From: a virus
IMG/VR virus record: IMGVR_UViG_3300025930_000007
Location: 1-64,000 of that record
DNA: 64,000 bases
Strand: one strand, 5' to 3'
Below the pieces are notes generated by a model. It did not search any database and was not told the DNA's origin. It saw only the letters and a program-made list of their open reading frames with translations. The position numbers and the translations under genes are program-made. This document shows positions 1-8,110 of the stretch, piece by piece; position 1 is the first letter of the stretch, and each line of letters begins with the position of its first letter.

Positions 1-300
1 GGCTGCTGCCAGATGTTCTTCCTCCCCAACGGCACGCGCATCGTCGCGACGCTGTCGGGGATCCCGACGGGCGCGGGGGCGATCCGGATCAACACCGGCG
101 CCATCCTGGCGAACTACACGACGAAGGCGCGGCAGGGCTGCCTCTTCGGCGTCGGCGCCCTGGATGCCCAGCAGCAGGCCTATCCCGTGACGTACCCCTG
201 CCCGTCGACGTTCGGCGCGGCGCAGGCTCCCACCACGTCCCCGGCGGTCGCGCCGACGGGCGTGAGCTTCGGCCCGGCCTCGGGAGTCTCCGGGTCCTAA
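1..300 (+). CDS. 5'-truncated protein of unknown function
   Basis: The frame is open from the first base, so the gene begins outside the window; the first internal ATG is at 13. About 99 residues are visible, rich in Gly, Ala, Thr and Pro, ending GVSGS. No motif is recognised. It is followed at once by a stable hairpin and by surface-protein genes, so a virion or fibre role is likely, but that is inference from position only. Confidence 0.6.
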   Translation, partial: GCCQMFFLPNGTRIVATLSGIPTGAGAIRINTGAILANYTTKARQGCLFGVGALDAQQQAYPVTYPCPSTFGAAQAPTTSPAVAPTGVSFGPASGVSGS

Positions 301-326
301 GCTGATCCCAGCAATCCAGTCGATCG

Positions 327-354
327 GGGGAGGGCTCCTTCGGGAGCCCTCCCC
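327..354 (+). terminator. UUCG-capped hairpin, probable terminator
   Basis: Twelve perfect base pairs (GGGGAGGGCTCC with GGAGCCCTCCCC) close a TTCG tetraloop 26 bases after the stop of the truncated gene. There is no T-run, so it may be a processing or mRNA-end hairpin rather than a classical terminator. Confidence 0.5.
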
Positions 355-389
355 ACGGTCTTAACCCAAAAGCCGGACGGAGGCAGCCC

Positions 390-980
390 TTGGCCGAACT
401 TCCACAGTCCATTCTCTGCTACCCGATGTCCTTGGCGGACTACGCCAAGTACTGCTGCACGGGGCAGCTTCCGGCAAGCGTCAAGCACGCTCTTTCGCAG
501 GCGGCGCAGGATCCGGTTCTCAGGGCCATTCTCTGCGCGATGGAGATCGTCGGAGCGCTTGAACCTCTGTCCGCGACAAGACCAGGCGTTTGCGATCCGG
601 TGGTCTTCTTCACCCGGCAGATCACGCTGCCGGCCGCGACACTCAACCCGGACGGCTCGGTGACGCCGAGCGAAGCTCGAGTCATTTCGTTCTGCGCACC
701 GACCAACCGCGCGCTCGTGATTCAGAAGAGCCGGCTGAGCGCGGCCAACGACATCGCCGCCAATCAACCCGTTCCTCTCCCGATCTACAAGCGCGTCAAT
801 CTGGCGACGTTCGGAGAATGGTGCCTGCCCTTCGAGCCTGATAGCCTGCCGGGCGCCTTCGTGAATGTCGAGCACATCATCGTTCCTGCGGGCGCCGGAT
901 TCAGCATTTATACTCAGAACTGGAATCCCAACGGCGAAGCCGTCTTCTTCTACGAAGCTCGCTTCTGGGCTGCCTGCTGA
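390..980 (+). CDS. Unknown protein, probable virion surface component
   Basis: A 196-residue protein starting at TTG 390 with GGAGG eight bases upstream. It carries a Cys-Cys pair near residue 19, more Cys through the chain and a C-terminal Cys. The second half reads as short beta-strands (for example FSIYTQNWNPNGEAVFFYEA). No family is recognised. It stands alone between the hairpin at 327 and the promoter at 1001, immediately upstream of the first fibre gene, so an appendage role is plausible. Confidence 0.6.
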   Translation: MAELPQSILCYPMSLADYAKYCCTGQLPASVKHALSQAAQDPVLRAILCAMEIVGALEPLSATRPGVCDPVVFFTRQITLPAATLNPDGSVTPSEARVISFCAPTNRALVIQKSRLSAANDIAANQPVPLPIYKRVNLATFGEWCLPFEPDSLPGAFVNVEHIIVPAGAGFSIYTQNWNPNGEAVFFYEARFWAAC

Positions 981-1000
981 TCCAGGCAATACTTTACTTC

Positions 1001-1101
1001 TTGCTACCGAGAGCTCCTTGAAGTAGACTTTGTAAGTCGAAGGTCTCCTCCCCCGGGATCTTCTTGATCCGTTAACGGATGTCCGCCCAAGGGAGAATCC
1101 C
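1001..1101 (+). promoter_or_regulatory. Promoter and C-loop leader 1 for the first fibre gene
   Basis: TTGCTA (1001-1006), 17-base spacer, TAGACT (1024-1029). Then a hairpin at 1039-1063 (GAAGGTC with GATCTTC) whose loop holds CCTCCCCC, and TCCGCCC at 1082-1088. The start itself is in a second hairpin: CCAAGGGA (1087-1094) pairs with TCCCTTGG (1098-1105), so the SD-like AAGGGAG and the TTG start lie on opposite strands of one 8-bp stem. The leader motif recurs at eight other transcription-unit starts here. Confidence 0.75.
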
Positions 1102-3165
1102 TTGGCCTCTCGCCTCCCAGACGGTTCCATTCAACTCTCCGATGGACGCATCGTCTACGCGAACTCCGTCATTTTGGGCGCTGATCTCTGCGAGATCGTG
1201 CCTCTGTGCGTTCCGCCGCCGGCGTGGCCCTTCGTTTCGGGTGGCGGCGGCGGTGGCGCGGGCCCGCAAGGCCCCGCGGGACCTGCAGGGTCGGGCGGCG
1301 GCGGTGCCGGCACGCAAGGCCAGCAGGGTTTCCAGGGAACAAATCCCGGACCTGCAGGACCGCAGGGTAATAACGGACCTCAGGGCTTCCAGGGCCTGGC
1401 AGGATCTGGAGCCCAGGGCCCTCAAGGTCTGCTTGGAAGCCAGGGAAATCAAGGGACTGCCGGAACCCAAGGCTTCCAGGGCCTGACCGGCGCCGGAGTT
1501 CAAGGCGCTCAGGGAAATCAGGGAACCGCGGGAACTCAGGGCTTCCAGGGCTTTCAAGGCGGCCTGAACCCCGACCTCTTCGCTTCGACCCGCATTGTCA
1601 GTTTGATCCCGGGAGAGGGGACAGATCTCACCATCTCTGCGGCTATCGCGGCATTGCCAGCCGCGGGCGGTGACATTTACGTCAAGCCCGGGACATATCC
1701 GATCGCAGCCTCGCTGGACTTCACCACCAAAGTGGTGAGGATCCGCGGCGCTGGGACCAGCATGAACTTCGCAACCGGACCTACGACACTGGTTCCTGCC
1801 GCAGGAATCTCGCTCTTCAAAAACGGCGCTGCGGGCTGCTCTATCGAGGACATGACCATTGAGGGAGACAACACCTCAGCCCAGGTCCTTTACGAGGGCA
1901 GCACCGATATCCGCTTCACCCGCATAGACTGCCACGATGTTGCGGGCATCATCAAGGGGACGCCTGAAGCCCTCTTCCGCGACTCCTTCGTGAACATCCC
2001 GAGCGGTCCTGCAGTCGGCGACCGGTTCTTCTGGCAGGGCGGCGCGGCCGGCGGGACGCTCATCTGGGACAATCTGGAAGTTTTCATCACCGGGTCGGGA
2101 GCGACCTTGATGAGCGGCGTCACGGCAGGCGCCAACGGTCCGACGTTCAAGGTCGTGAACTCCTACACCGGCGGCGGTGGCGGCGGCGGTGCGACGAACT
2201 TCTGGTTCGCCCAGGTCATCGACTGGGTCAACTTCGATTTCGACAATGGCCAGTTCGAGATCAGTGGCGCCCGGAACAACATCGTCAACTGCAACTTCCT
2301 GGACTGCTCGATCAAGTTCCTCGCCGTCTGGAACTTCGTCTCCAATTCCAACTTCTCCCAGGGCGGAACGAATGGCGGCGGCGGGATCTTCGATGCTCAG
2401 TTGTCCTTTGTCCAAAGCCTTGCCGGATTCCCGATCCAGAGCACCGTGACGGGGTGCAACTTCTACGGAAACGCTGTCTCCAACAAAGGTATCTCGATCA
2501 CGGGTCCCGCCGGTGCCTCGAGCGTTTCGGTGACGATCAGCGGCTGCAACTTCAGCAACCACACGCTGAACGACATCTACATCTCTGCCGGCCTGGACAT
2601 CATGATCACCGGATGCGTCTTCGACCACAGCACGGGAGCGAATGTCGACGCGATCGAGATCGTGGCTGGAGCGTCCTTCTCCGGCAGGGTCAATATCGTC
2701 GGGAATACCTTCGGAAGCGGCTATGCGCTTACCGTCAGTACCGCAGGGTTCAACGGCACCATCGCGAACAATATCAACCTTCTCACCGTATCCGACACAG
2801 GGAACGGCAACATCTGGACGGGCAATACAAATTTCGATCCCAGCGGAATCACCGGCAGCGCGGCATCAGACCTCATCAACGACACCAACGTCATCGGTCC
2901 AGTTGCGGCAGACACTCTTCTGAATCTTTTCTATCGGACTGTTACGGTAGACGCGAGCGGAGCTGCCCGGACCATCACGCTACCCACGGCCGCTTCCGCC
3001 AAGTGGCGGAAGTACATCATCAAGAAGGTCGATGCCTCGGCCAACACGGTTACCGTGGACGCGGACGGCGCCGAAACGATCGATGGCGCTCTGACATACG
3101 TTCTGATCGCGCAGTATCAGAGCGTCGAGATCCAGAGCGACGGTTCGACCTGGTGGATCATCTAG
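1102..3165 (+). CDS. Collagen-like/beta-helix fibre protein 1
   Basis: 687 residues from TTG 1102, a start fixed by four paralogues with the same N-terminus. Residues 1-45 are the shared anchor (RLPDGSIQ, DGRIVYANS, PPPAWPF), then a poly-Gly hinge and about 100 residues of Gly-Phe-Gln/Gly-Pro-Gln collagen-like repeats to about 153. From about 160 comes a pectate-lyase-type beta-helix start (DLTISAAIAALPAAGG, then an YVKPGTYP motif) with many Asn/Cys-rich coils. The last ~85 residues form a separate domain ending in WWII. Known relatives of these domains are receptor-binding or depolymerase spikes; no catalytic residues were identified. Confidence 0.85.
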   Translation: MASRLPDGSIQLSDGRIVYANSVILGADLCEIVPLCVPPPAWPFVSGGGGGGAGPQGPAGPAGSGGGGAGTQGQQGFQGTNPGPAGPQGNNGPQGFQGLAGSGAQGPQGLLGSQGNQGTAGTQGFQGLTGAGVQGAQGNQGTAGTQGFQGFQGGLNPDLFASTRIVSLIPGEGTDLTISAAIAALPAAGGDIYVKPGTYPIAASLDFTTKVVRIRGAGTSMNFATGPTTLVPAAGISLFKNGAAGCSIEDMTIEGDNTSAQVLYEGSTDIRFTRIDCHDVAGIIKGTPEALFRDSFVNIPSGPAVGDRFFWQGGAAGGTLIWDNLEVFITGSGATLMSGVTAGANGPTFKVVNSYTGGGGGGGATNFWFAQVIDWVNFDFDNGQFEISGARNNIVNCNFLDCSIKFLAVWNFVSNSNFSQGGTNGGGGIFDAQLSFVQSLAGFPIQSTVTGCNFYGNAVSNKGISITGPAGASSVSVTISGCNFSNHTLNDIYISAGLDIMITGCVFDHSTGANVDAIEIVAGASFSGRVNIVGNTFGSGYALTVSTAGFNGTIANNINLLTVSDTGNGNIWTGNTNFDPSGITGSAASDLINDTNVIGPVAADTLLNLFYRTVTVDASGAARTITLPTAASAKWRKYIIKKVDASANTVTVDADGAETIDGALTYVLIAQYQSVEIQSDGSTWWII

Positions 3166-3175
3166 TGAGCGTGCG

Positions 3176-3955
3176 ATGAGTTTTCTTGAATCGAAGGTTA
3201 AAGGATCGATCGCGGTCGGCCGTGGGGATGGGGTAGGAATCCTTCCGGTTGGACCAGATGGCCAGGTCATTATAGCCGACAGCACTCAGCCTCTGGGAGT
3301 CAAGTACGGTAACAATGCCAGCGCCGTTGCAATGTCCATGGAGTCCCTCGCCCTCACGCAATACTTCTCAAATCTCGGGCTCAAGCCAAGCGTGCAGATC
3401 AAGTCCATGACGGAATCTCTGGACACGTTCGATGGCGTGTCCGGGGCCGGCGTGTTCAGCTATGACGGATCTCGCGCCAAGGAGACCGCCATCGCGTCGA
3501 CGTATGCCCGCTATGGTCTTGGTGCCGCGTACACGAAACTGTTGATGATCGTCGGAATGTTTCGCATGTCCACGGCAAACATGGGCATCTGGATCGCCGA
3601 CACGCTTGCGGCAAACGTACCGCAGGACGGAAATATATTCCTGAACGAGATGAACACCAATCGGACATCTCTTTATAAGCTTCCTGCTTTCTCGAACGTG
3701 ACATCGGATACGGATGTCAGCAGCACCCCGCAAACGTGGGCGCCGTACCCGATGATGGCAATTCACGTTGACCTGTCCCTGGCAACGCGCCGGATTCGCT
3801 GCTACTACCGTTGGAACGCCGAAATGTGGTGGCCTGTTCTCGACGTCGCGGACAATACGAAGATCGCCATTACGCAGATGCAGCACGCAGGCGTGCAGTT
3901 CAATTCGGGTCCAGGATTTGTCGGGTGCCCATTTGGAATTTGGGCTGACCTGTAA
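3176..3955 (+). CDS. Tail-fibre/adhesin-like protein
   Basis: 259 residues, start 3176, ten bases after the preceding stop with only a weak ribosome site, suggesting translational coupling. Residues ~10-45 carry the pattern G-DGVGILPVG-DGQVIIADS---GVKYG, which I know from phage tail-fibre and baseplate tip proteins. The rest is a beta-rich domain with several Trp and Tyr near the end (RCYYRWNAEMWWPV), as in carbohydrate-binding folds. It probably assembles with fibre 1. Ligand unknown. Confidence 0.65.
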   Translation: MSFLESKVKGSIAVGRGDGVGILPVGPDGQVIIADSTQPLGVKYGNNASAVAMSMESLALTQYFSNLGLKPSVQIKSMTESLDTFDGVSGAGVFSYDGSRAKETAIASTYARYGLGAAYTKLLMIVGMFRMSTANMGIWIADTLAANVPQDGNIFLNEMNTNRTSLYKLPAFSNVTSDTDVSSTPQTWAPYPMMAIHVDLSLATRRIRCYYRWNAEMWWPVLDVADNTKIAITQMQHAGVQFNSGPGFVGCPFGIWADL

Positions 3956-4002
3956 GAAAATTCTGGTACCGGAACGACAAGATGAAGGCAGTGTTATCTC
4001 GC

Positions 4003-4108
4003 TTGCATTCCATCCGGTCATACACTAGAATTTCCTAGTCGGAGGTCTCCTCCCCCCCCTGAGGCCTCCCTGATTTCGAACTGTCGATCCGCCCCCGACC
4101 GGGGTTTC
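4003..4108 (+). promoter_or_regulatory. Promoter and C-loop leader 2
   Basis: TTGCAT (4003-4008), 17 bases, TAGAAT (4026-4031). Hairpin 4041-4069 pairs GGAGGTCTC with GAGGCCTCC (9 bp) around a loop of CTCCCCCCCT. TCCGCCC is at 4088-4094. CCCC (4093-4096) can pair with the only G-rich ribosome site, GGGG (4101-4104), just before ATG 4109. Confidence 0.75.
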
Positions 4109-5077
4109 ATGGCGATCAGGCTACCGGACGGCTCCATCCAGATGTCGGATGGGCGTATCATCTACGCCAATTCCATCATTCTCGCAAATGATCTGATCGA
4201 ACTCCTTCCGCTACTCATACCTCCGCCGGCGTGGCCTTTCGTCTCCGGCGGCGGTGGCGGCGGCCCAGGTCCTCAGGGGCCCGCGGGTCCCGCGGGCAGC
4301 GGCGGCGGGGGTGGCGGCGGGAGCCAGGGCACCCAAGGGTTCCAGGGAACAAATCCTGGAGTACAAGGACCTCAAGGGTTTTCCGGCGCGGCTGGAACGC
4401 AAGGCAGTCAGGGAAATCAAGGCTTCACTGGAACCGGCGCTCAAGGATTCCAAGGCCTCGGAGGTCCGCAGGGAAATCAAGGCCTCGTTGGATCTGGAGC
4501 ACAAGGAAACCAAGGCGATGAAGGGCCTCAGGGCAATCAAGGCCCTGGTGGTGCGGCCGGCGGTCCTCAAGGCAATCAAGGTCCTCAAGGCCCTCAAGGC
4601 ATCGCCGGGGTTCAGGGACCCCAGGGCTTCCAAGGATTCCAGGGCACCGGAGTCCAGGGACCACAGGGCATTCTTGGCACTCAGGGGAATCAGGGCTTCC
4701 AGGGAACCAGCGGAGCTGGCGCCGCAGCAATCTTCCAGAATGTCCAGGAAAACACACTTACCACGACGGATGCAACACCCACCGTCATTCTATCCGAGAC
4801 TATTGCGGCCGCGACAGTTGGAACTTTCCGAGTCGTGGTCGATGCTCGCTATGATGACGGATCTCTGCATGCAAGCTTCGTAAAGACAGTGAAGGTCGTG
4901 CGTGAAGGGGCCGGCGCGATTCTCGGAACGGAGAATTCCGACTATACCGACGATGAGAGCCTGGCGCTCACCGCAACGTTCACCGTTTCAGGGAACGACA
5001 TCCAAGTCACGGTGATCGGCGTCGCGGCGACCAGCATTACCTGGAAAGCGAGGATGGGTAGAGTCAATCTACCCTGA
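4109..5077 (+). CDS. Collagen-like fibre protein 2 (short tip)
   Basis: 322 residues. Residues 1-45 are the shared anchor (MAIRLPDGSIQMSDGRI), then a Gly hinge, about 150 residues of collagen-like repeats dominated by G-N-Q-G and G-P-Q-G, and a ~115-residue C-terminal beta-domain with no beta-helix. The tip contains Thr/Val-rich strands and ends SITWKARMGRVNLP. First gene of a unit reaching 7954. Probably a trimeric fibre with a small head; receptor unknown. Confidence 0.85.
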   Translation: MAIRLPDGSIQMSDGRIIYANSIILANDLIELLPLLIPPPAWPFVSGGGGGGPGPQGPAGPAGSGGGGGGGSQGTQGFQGTNPGVQGPQGFSGAAGTQGSQGNQGFTGTGAQGFQGLGGPQGNQGLVGSGAQGNQGDEGPQGNQGPGGAAGGPQGNQGPQGPQGIAGVQGPQGFQGFQGTGVQGPQGILGTQGNQGFQGTSGAGAAAIFQNVQENTLTTTDATPTVILSETIAAATVGTFRVVVDARYDDGSLHASFVKTVKVVREGAGAILGTENSDYTDDESLALTATFTVSGNDIQVTVIGVAATSITWKARMGRVNLP

Positions 5078-5083
5078 TGAAAT

Positions 5084-5326
5084 ATGGCAGTAATCGCACA
5101 GATCACGATCGGGCACATCCGCATTCTGGATGTAAACGCAAACCCGAATGGATCCGTGTCCGCGCCTAAAGGTAGCCTTGCTTCCGATGAGGTTGCAGCA
5201 ATCCTTTACATCAACACCGACGGAGCAATGGCCTGGTCACAGGTTTCTGGGGCATCCTCTCTGGATCCTCGGGATGTCTTCCGCTTCAGCATGTTCCATA
5301 ACGTCGGCGTGACGGGAGGCGGCTAA
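5084..5326 (+). CDS. Small fibre-associated protein, 80 aa
   Basis: Begins at ATG 5084, six bases after the fibre stop. Contains SVSAPKGSLAS and ILYINTDGAMAWSQV, a pattern common in small phage adhesin or fibre-tip proteins (APKGSL... N-TDG---W). It overlaps the next gene by one base (TAATG). Likely a soluble head or accessory of fibre 2; exact role unknown. Confidence 0.6.
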   Translation: MAVIAQITIGHIRILDVNANPNGSVSAPKGSLASDEVAAILYINTDGAMAWSQVSGASSLDPRDVFRFSMFHNVGVTGGG

Positions 5327-5655
5327 TGCCTATAGTTGCTCTTAATCTTACTCCTGGCCTTCTAGGGACAGCAGAGACAAATCTGTTCGCCGCGATCCCG
5401 GTGGGCCATGAGTACGATCTACCCGTGATCCGTTTCGTGAACAATGACCCGTTGAACTCGCACCAGCTCAGAATCTGGAACAAAGTGGGTGCTGGCGCGG
5501 GGACGAACGCGGACATCGAGTCGATGCTGTCGATCCAGCCGCAGTCGACCTACGAACACGGGCCGCTCGCGCTTCCGGCCGGCCGCGTGATTTCGGTTGC
5601 TGCGGATGAGGCCGGATTCATTAGTTGCCGTCCTACGGGCTGGGATATCACGTAA
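5326..5655 (+). CDS. Unknown beta-rich protein, 109 aa
   Basis: The start codon shares its A with the stop of the preceding gene, so the two are translationally coupled. The sequence alternates hydrophobic strands and loops, with an N-D-P-L turn near residue 40, and ends RPTGWDIT. No Cys motif or membrane segment. Not recognised; a small virion or appendage protein is the best guess. Confidence 0.55.
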   Translation: MPIVALNLTPGLLGTAETNLFAAIPVGHEYDLPVIRFVNNDPLNSHQLRIWNKVGAGAGTNADIESMLSIQPQSTYEHGPLALPAGRVISVAADEAGFISCRPTGWDIT

Positions 5656-5670
5656 GGAAGGGGAAATTAG

Positions 5671-5973
5671 ATGGGATTCAAACTTTATTCGGACCAGTTC
5701 TCGGATCTGCCGATGCTGGCCTGCGATGTCTGCGGGGAGAGAATCATCGACATCTGGAATGACCAGGCGACGGGATCTCCCGGACGCGACGGCCAGACGA
5801 CGGATGTCGTCATTCATCATGCAAGCCATGTGGTTACAGGCACGGTCACTATGGCCCTGGTCGATTTCATCCGTCTTTTCATCATCCAGAGTAGACCGGG
5901 CAACCTCGGCTCGGATGGCCAGCACGACCATGTGGACGTGCAATATCCGATGGGAGGGAGGTTCGAAGCATGA
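5671..5973 (+). CDS. Unknown 100-aa protein with Cys motif
   Basis: Start 5671 follows a purine-rich site (AAGGAAGGGGAAA). The N-terminal half has C-D-V-C-G near residues 18-22 and the second half has His residues in DVVIHHASH and GQHDHVDV, so metal binding is possible. Its stop overlaps the next start (GCATGA). Function unknown. Confidence 0.55.
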   Translation: MGFKLYSDQFSDLPMLACDVCGERIIDIWNDQATGSPGRDGQTTDVVIHHASHVVTGTVTMALVDFIRLFIIQSRPGNLGSDGQHDHVDVQYPMGGRFEA

Positions 5974-6086
5974 GCACGATGATCATCAGTCCAATCGTCA
6001 TCATCGATACTTCCTCGGCAAATCCTCAGATCGTCGAGCAGAGCGCTGGAACAGTCGGGGTGGCGATCTCCGTGATGGTGGTGTAG
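5970..6086 (+). CDS. Very small hydrophobic protein, 38 aa
   Basis: A short frame starting at ATG 5970, overlapping the preceding stop by four bases (ATGA), and ending at TAG 6084-6086, one base before the next ATG. It begins MSTMIISPIVIIDTSS and ends VAISVMVV. The tight coupling on both sides argues that it is translated. No function assigned. Confidence 0.5.
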   Translation: MSTMIISPIVIIDTSSANPQIVEQSAGTVGVAISVMVV

Positions 6087-6087
6087 G

Positions 6088-6441
6088 ATGAGTAAATTCG
6101 TTCCGGATCCACAGATTCAGTCGCTCAAGGCGATGCGAGCCGGAGATATCGCCATCGCACTACCGACGCCATTGATAATGACGATCGGGACATCGGCTGT
6201 AGCGAGTCCGCAGCCTGTCCAGAACACTTCAATTACCGTGGTGCCCGCGGTGCCAAGCACGGAGGCCCTTGCAGGGACGCCGTCGGAAAGCCCGGTGGTA
6301 TCCAGCGCTTTCGCGACTGTTCTTTCAGCAGACCAAACTCAATCGGTAAGCGCAAGCGCAGTCGATTCTCTGGAAACGCTGGCCGGCACCCCTTCGGAGT
6401 CTCCCGTGGTTGGCGTCGCAACTGGAACTTCAGTCGTCTAA
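6088..6441 (+). CDS. Ser/Thr/Ala-rich protein with an 11-residue repeat
   Basis: 117 residues, starting one base after the preceding stop. The undecapeptide LAGTPSESPVV occurs twice, about 35 residues apart, within a low-complexity Ser/Thr/Val/Ala chain, so the second half looks like a tandem duplication. No membrane segment. Resembles a linker or spacer protein of a surface assembly (inference). Confidence 0.5.
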   Translation: MSKFVPDPQIQSLKAMRAGDIAIALPTPLIMTIGTSAVASPQPVQNTSITVVPAVPSTEALAGTPSESPVVSSAFATVLSADQTQSVSASAVDSLETLAGTPSESPVVGVATGTSVV

Positions 6442-6454
6442 GGAGGAATTGATC

Positions 6455-7174
6455 ATGTCGACCGTCTATCTGAGGCAGTTTCCCGGGAAACGGCGCTTCC
6501 AGCGTGTCACGAAAGATGACTGGGATGCCCCGCTCCCTCACAAAGACATCGCAGGATTCGGACACATCCTGCGTCTCGAAGCAGACGTGCGTGTCTGGTC
6601 GCCTGACGGCGAACTCCAGATCGCCAGGAAGTGGCCTTCCAAGTCGTATATCCGGAATTTCGCCCGCATCCTGCGTAACACGTTCGGAGAAAATGTTCAG
6701 TTGGTGGACCGTACCGGGGGTGTTCGTACGGTCGCGCTCAACAACAACCCTGGCGTCGGAGCCGTAGGCCTGATCCCGCAGATCCTCCAGGAAACAGTGA
6801 GTGCCGGATCTTCGGGGAATCCGGACGACGCCGGCGCTGCGATGGCGATCGGCAACGGGGTCGCCGCTGAAGTTCATACGCGCAATGATCTTGTGAGCCG
6901 GGTTGGCGGGATTTATGGTGCTCGTCAGAACCTGGTCACCACGGTACTCAATACGGCGACCACGACCCTCCAGGTGACCACGGGCATCACGAATGGCACG
7001 GCGGCCTCCGTCAACATCACGGAAATCGGGATGTTCCTCTTCGCGATGACGACGGGCGTGGCCGCCTCCGTCGTTCCTTTCTCGACGCTGCTCGCCTATG
7101 ACGGTATCACGAGCACCCCGGTCGCGGCCGGCGGTGTGATCGCGCCGCGGTACACCATGGACTTCCCGATGTAA
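6455..7174 (+). CDS. Virion surface protein, paralogue A
   Basis: ATG 6455 is chosen because AAGGAGGAATT lies just upstream; 239 residues. It shares its plan with the next gene: a modified N-terminal domain (VWSPDGELQIARKW then FARILRNTF), a central Gly/Ala-rich domain (MAIGNG) and a C-terminal module with EIGMF followed by LLAYDG and a final beta-strand. This E-[IM]-G-[LM]-F plus RYT/YTF ending recurs in phage structural proteins of unknown fold. Confidence 0.6.
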   Translation: MSTVYLRQFPGKRRFQRVTKDDWDAPLPHKDIAGFGHILRLEADVRVWSPDGELQIARKWPSKSYIRNFARILRNTFGENVQLVDRTGGVRTVALNNNPGVGAVGLIPQILQETVSAGSSGNPDDAGAAMAIGNGVAAEVHTRNDLVSRVGGIYGARQNLVTTVLNTATTTLQVTTGITNGTAASVNITEIGMFLFAMTTGVAASVVPFSTLLAYDGITSTPVAAGGVIAPRYTMDFPM

Positions 7175-7201
7175 GTCTTTGAAATAAAGAGGAAGAAAAC
7201 A

Positions 7202-7954
7202 ATGAACAGCAAAAATGTGATCTTGAAGCCCGAGAAGGCGATCATCATGCCGGAGGACATTCCTCTGAAGGAAGCGATCCACCTGGGTCTGGCGACCCCG
7301 GCACGCCGGTCTGGCAGGAAGATGATTCCCGCTACACCAGCAGGAATGGGCGTCTTCGCGAAGTTCGCGATCCAGGTCCTGGACAAGAATGGCAAGGCTG
7401 TTGCCTTCCGTCATCCCGTCACCGGGAAGATGGTCAAGAAGATGGAACGGCCGGTCCATTCCTTCAATCGGAACTTCGGATTCTGGATCCGCGGCTTTCT
7501 CCAAAACGTCGACAGCGCACTCAATCTGAACGAAACGCTGACCGACGACGCCGGTGCTTCCTTCCTCTGCCGACTGAAGTCGGGTCTAACCAGCGGTTCT
7601 CAGTCGATCCTCACGGGCGCGGCGAAGATCAAGTTCGGGAACTCGAATGCTGCGCTGCTGACCACTCAGTTCAACCTTCAGGGCACGCTCCTGGGGGCTG
7701 TGACTGAAGCCGCTGTCGTGACGGCTCTCGTCGTCGAGGACTCGGTGCAGACGATCTTTACCTGCACCGGGCAGATCACCAATACGACCGGCGGAAGCTT
7801 CACGGTCCAGGAAATGGGCCTTTTCCCAGAGCTGAACGGATCGACGGGAACGACGAACAACACGACGATGATGCTGCGCGACCTCACCGGCGCGGTGGTC
7901 GTGAACAACGGCCAGACGATCATCGGCACCTATACCTTCACGATCGCGGTTTAA
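7202..7954 (+). CDS. Virion surface protein, paralogue B
   Basis: 250 residues, AAAGAGGAAG upstream of ATG 7202. It aligns by eye with the preceding gene: DKNGKAVAFRHPVTGK then NRNFGFWIRGFL, a middle IKFGNSNA segment, and VQEMGLFPEL with a C-terminal YTFTIAV strand. A basic 50-residue N-terminal part (LKPEKAIIMPED) is extra. Last gene of its unit, with a strong terminator five bases on. Confidence 0.6.
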   Translation: MNSKNVILKPEKAIIMPEDIPLKEAIHLGLATPARRSGRKMIPATPAGMGVFAKFAIQVLDKNGKAVAFRHPVTGKMVKKMERPVHSFNRNFGFWIRGFLQNVDSALNLNETLTDDAGASFLCRLKSGLTSGSQSILTGAAKIKFGNSNAALLTTQFNLQGTLLGAVTEAAVVTALVVEDSVQTIFTCTGQITNTTGGSFTVQEMGLFPELNGSTGTTNNTTMMLRDLTGAVVVNNGQTIIGTYTFTIAV

Positions 7955-7959
7955 GCTAG

Positions 7960-7993
7960 AAGGAGGGGGCGGCATTTCCGCCCCCTCCTTTAG
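7960..7993 (+). terminator. Rho-independent terminator
   Basis: Thirteen base pairs (AAGGAGGGGGCGG with CCGCCCCCTCCTT) around a CATTT loop, followed by TTTAG. It closes the unit that begins at leader 2. Confidence 0.8.
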
Positions 7994-8008
7994 CTCACAT
8001 TATTCCTC

Positions 8009-8110
8009 TTGCTGTAAAGCTTGATGCCCTGTAGAATCTCCTAGTCGGAGGTCTCCTCCCCCGGGACCTTCTGGATCCTGTAAACGGACGTCCGCCCAAG
8101 GGAGATTCCC
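8009..8110 (+). promoter_or_regulatory. Promoter and C-loop leader 3
   Basis: TTGCTG (8009-8014), 17 bases, TAGAAT (8032-8037). Hairpin 8047-8071 (GGAGGTC with GACCTTC, one G-T pair) with CCTCCCCC in the loop; TCCGCCC at 8091-8097; then the start-site hairpin CCAAGGGA (8096-8103) with TCCCTTGG (8107-8114), which hides both the SD and the TTG start. Compared with leader 1 the hairpin arms differ by compensating changes. Confidence 0.78.

Noticed and set aside
327-334. GGGGGAGG in the first terminator as an antisense RNA to the CCTCCCCC loops
   Set aside because: Complementary over eight bases, but the strand is locked in a 12-bp stem and such G-runs are common at this GC content.
297-4633. 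Long minus-strand reading frames opposite the fibre genes
   Set aside because: They are antisense shadows of GC-rich codon-biased genes, lack ribosome sites, and encode arginine/alanine-rich nonsense.
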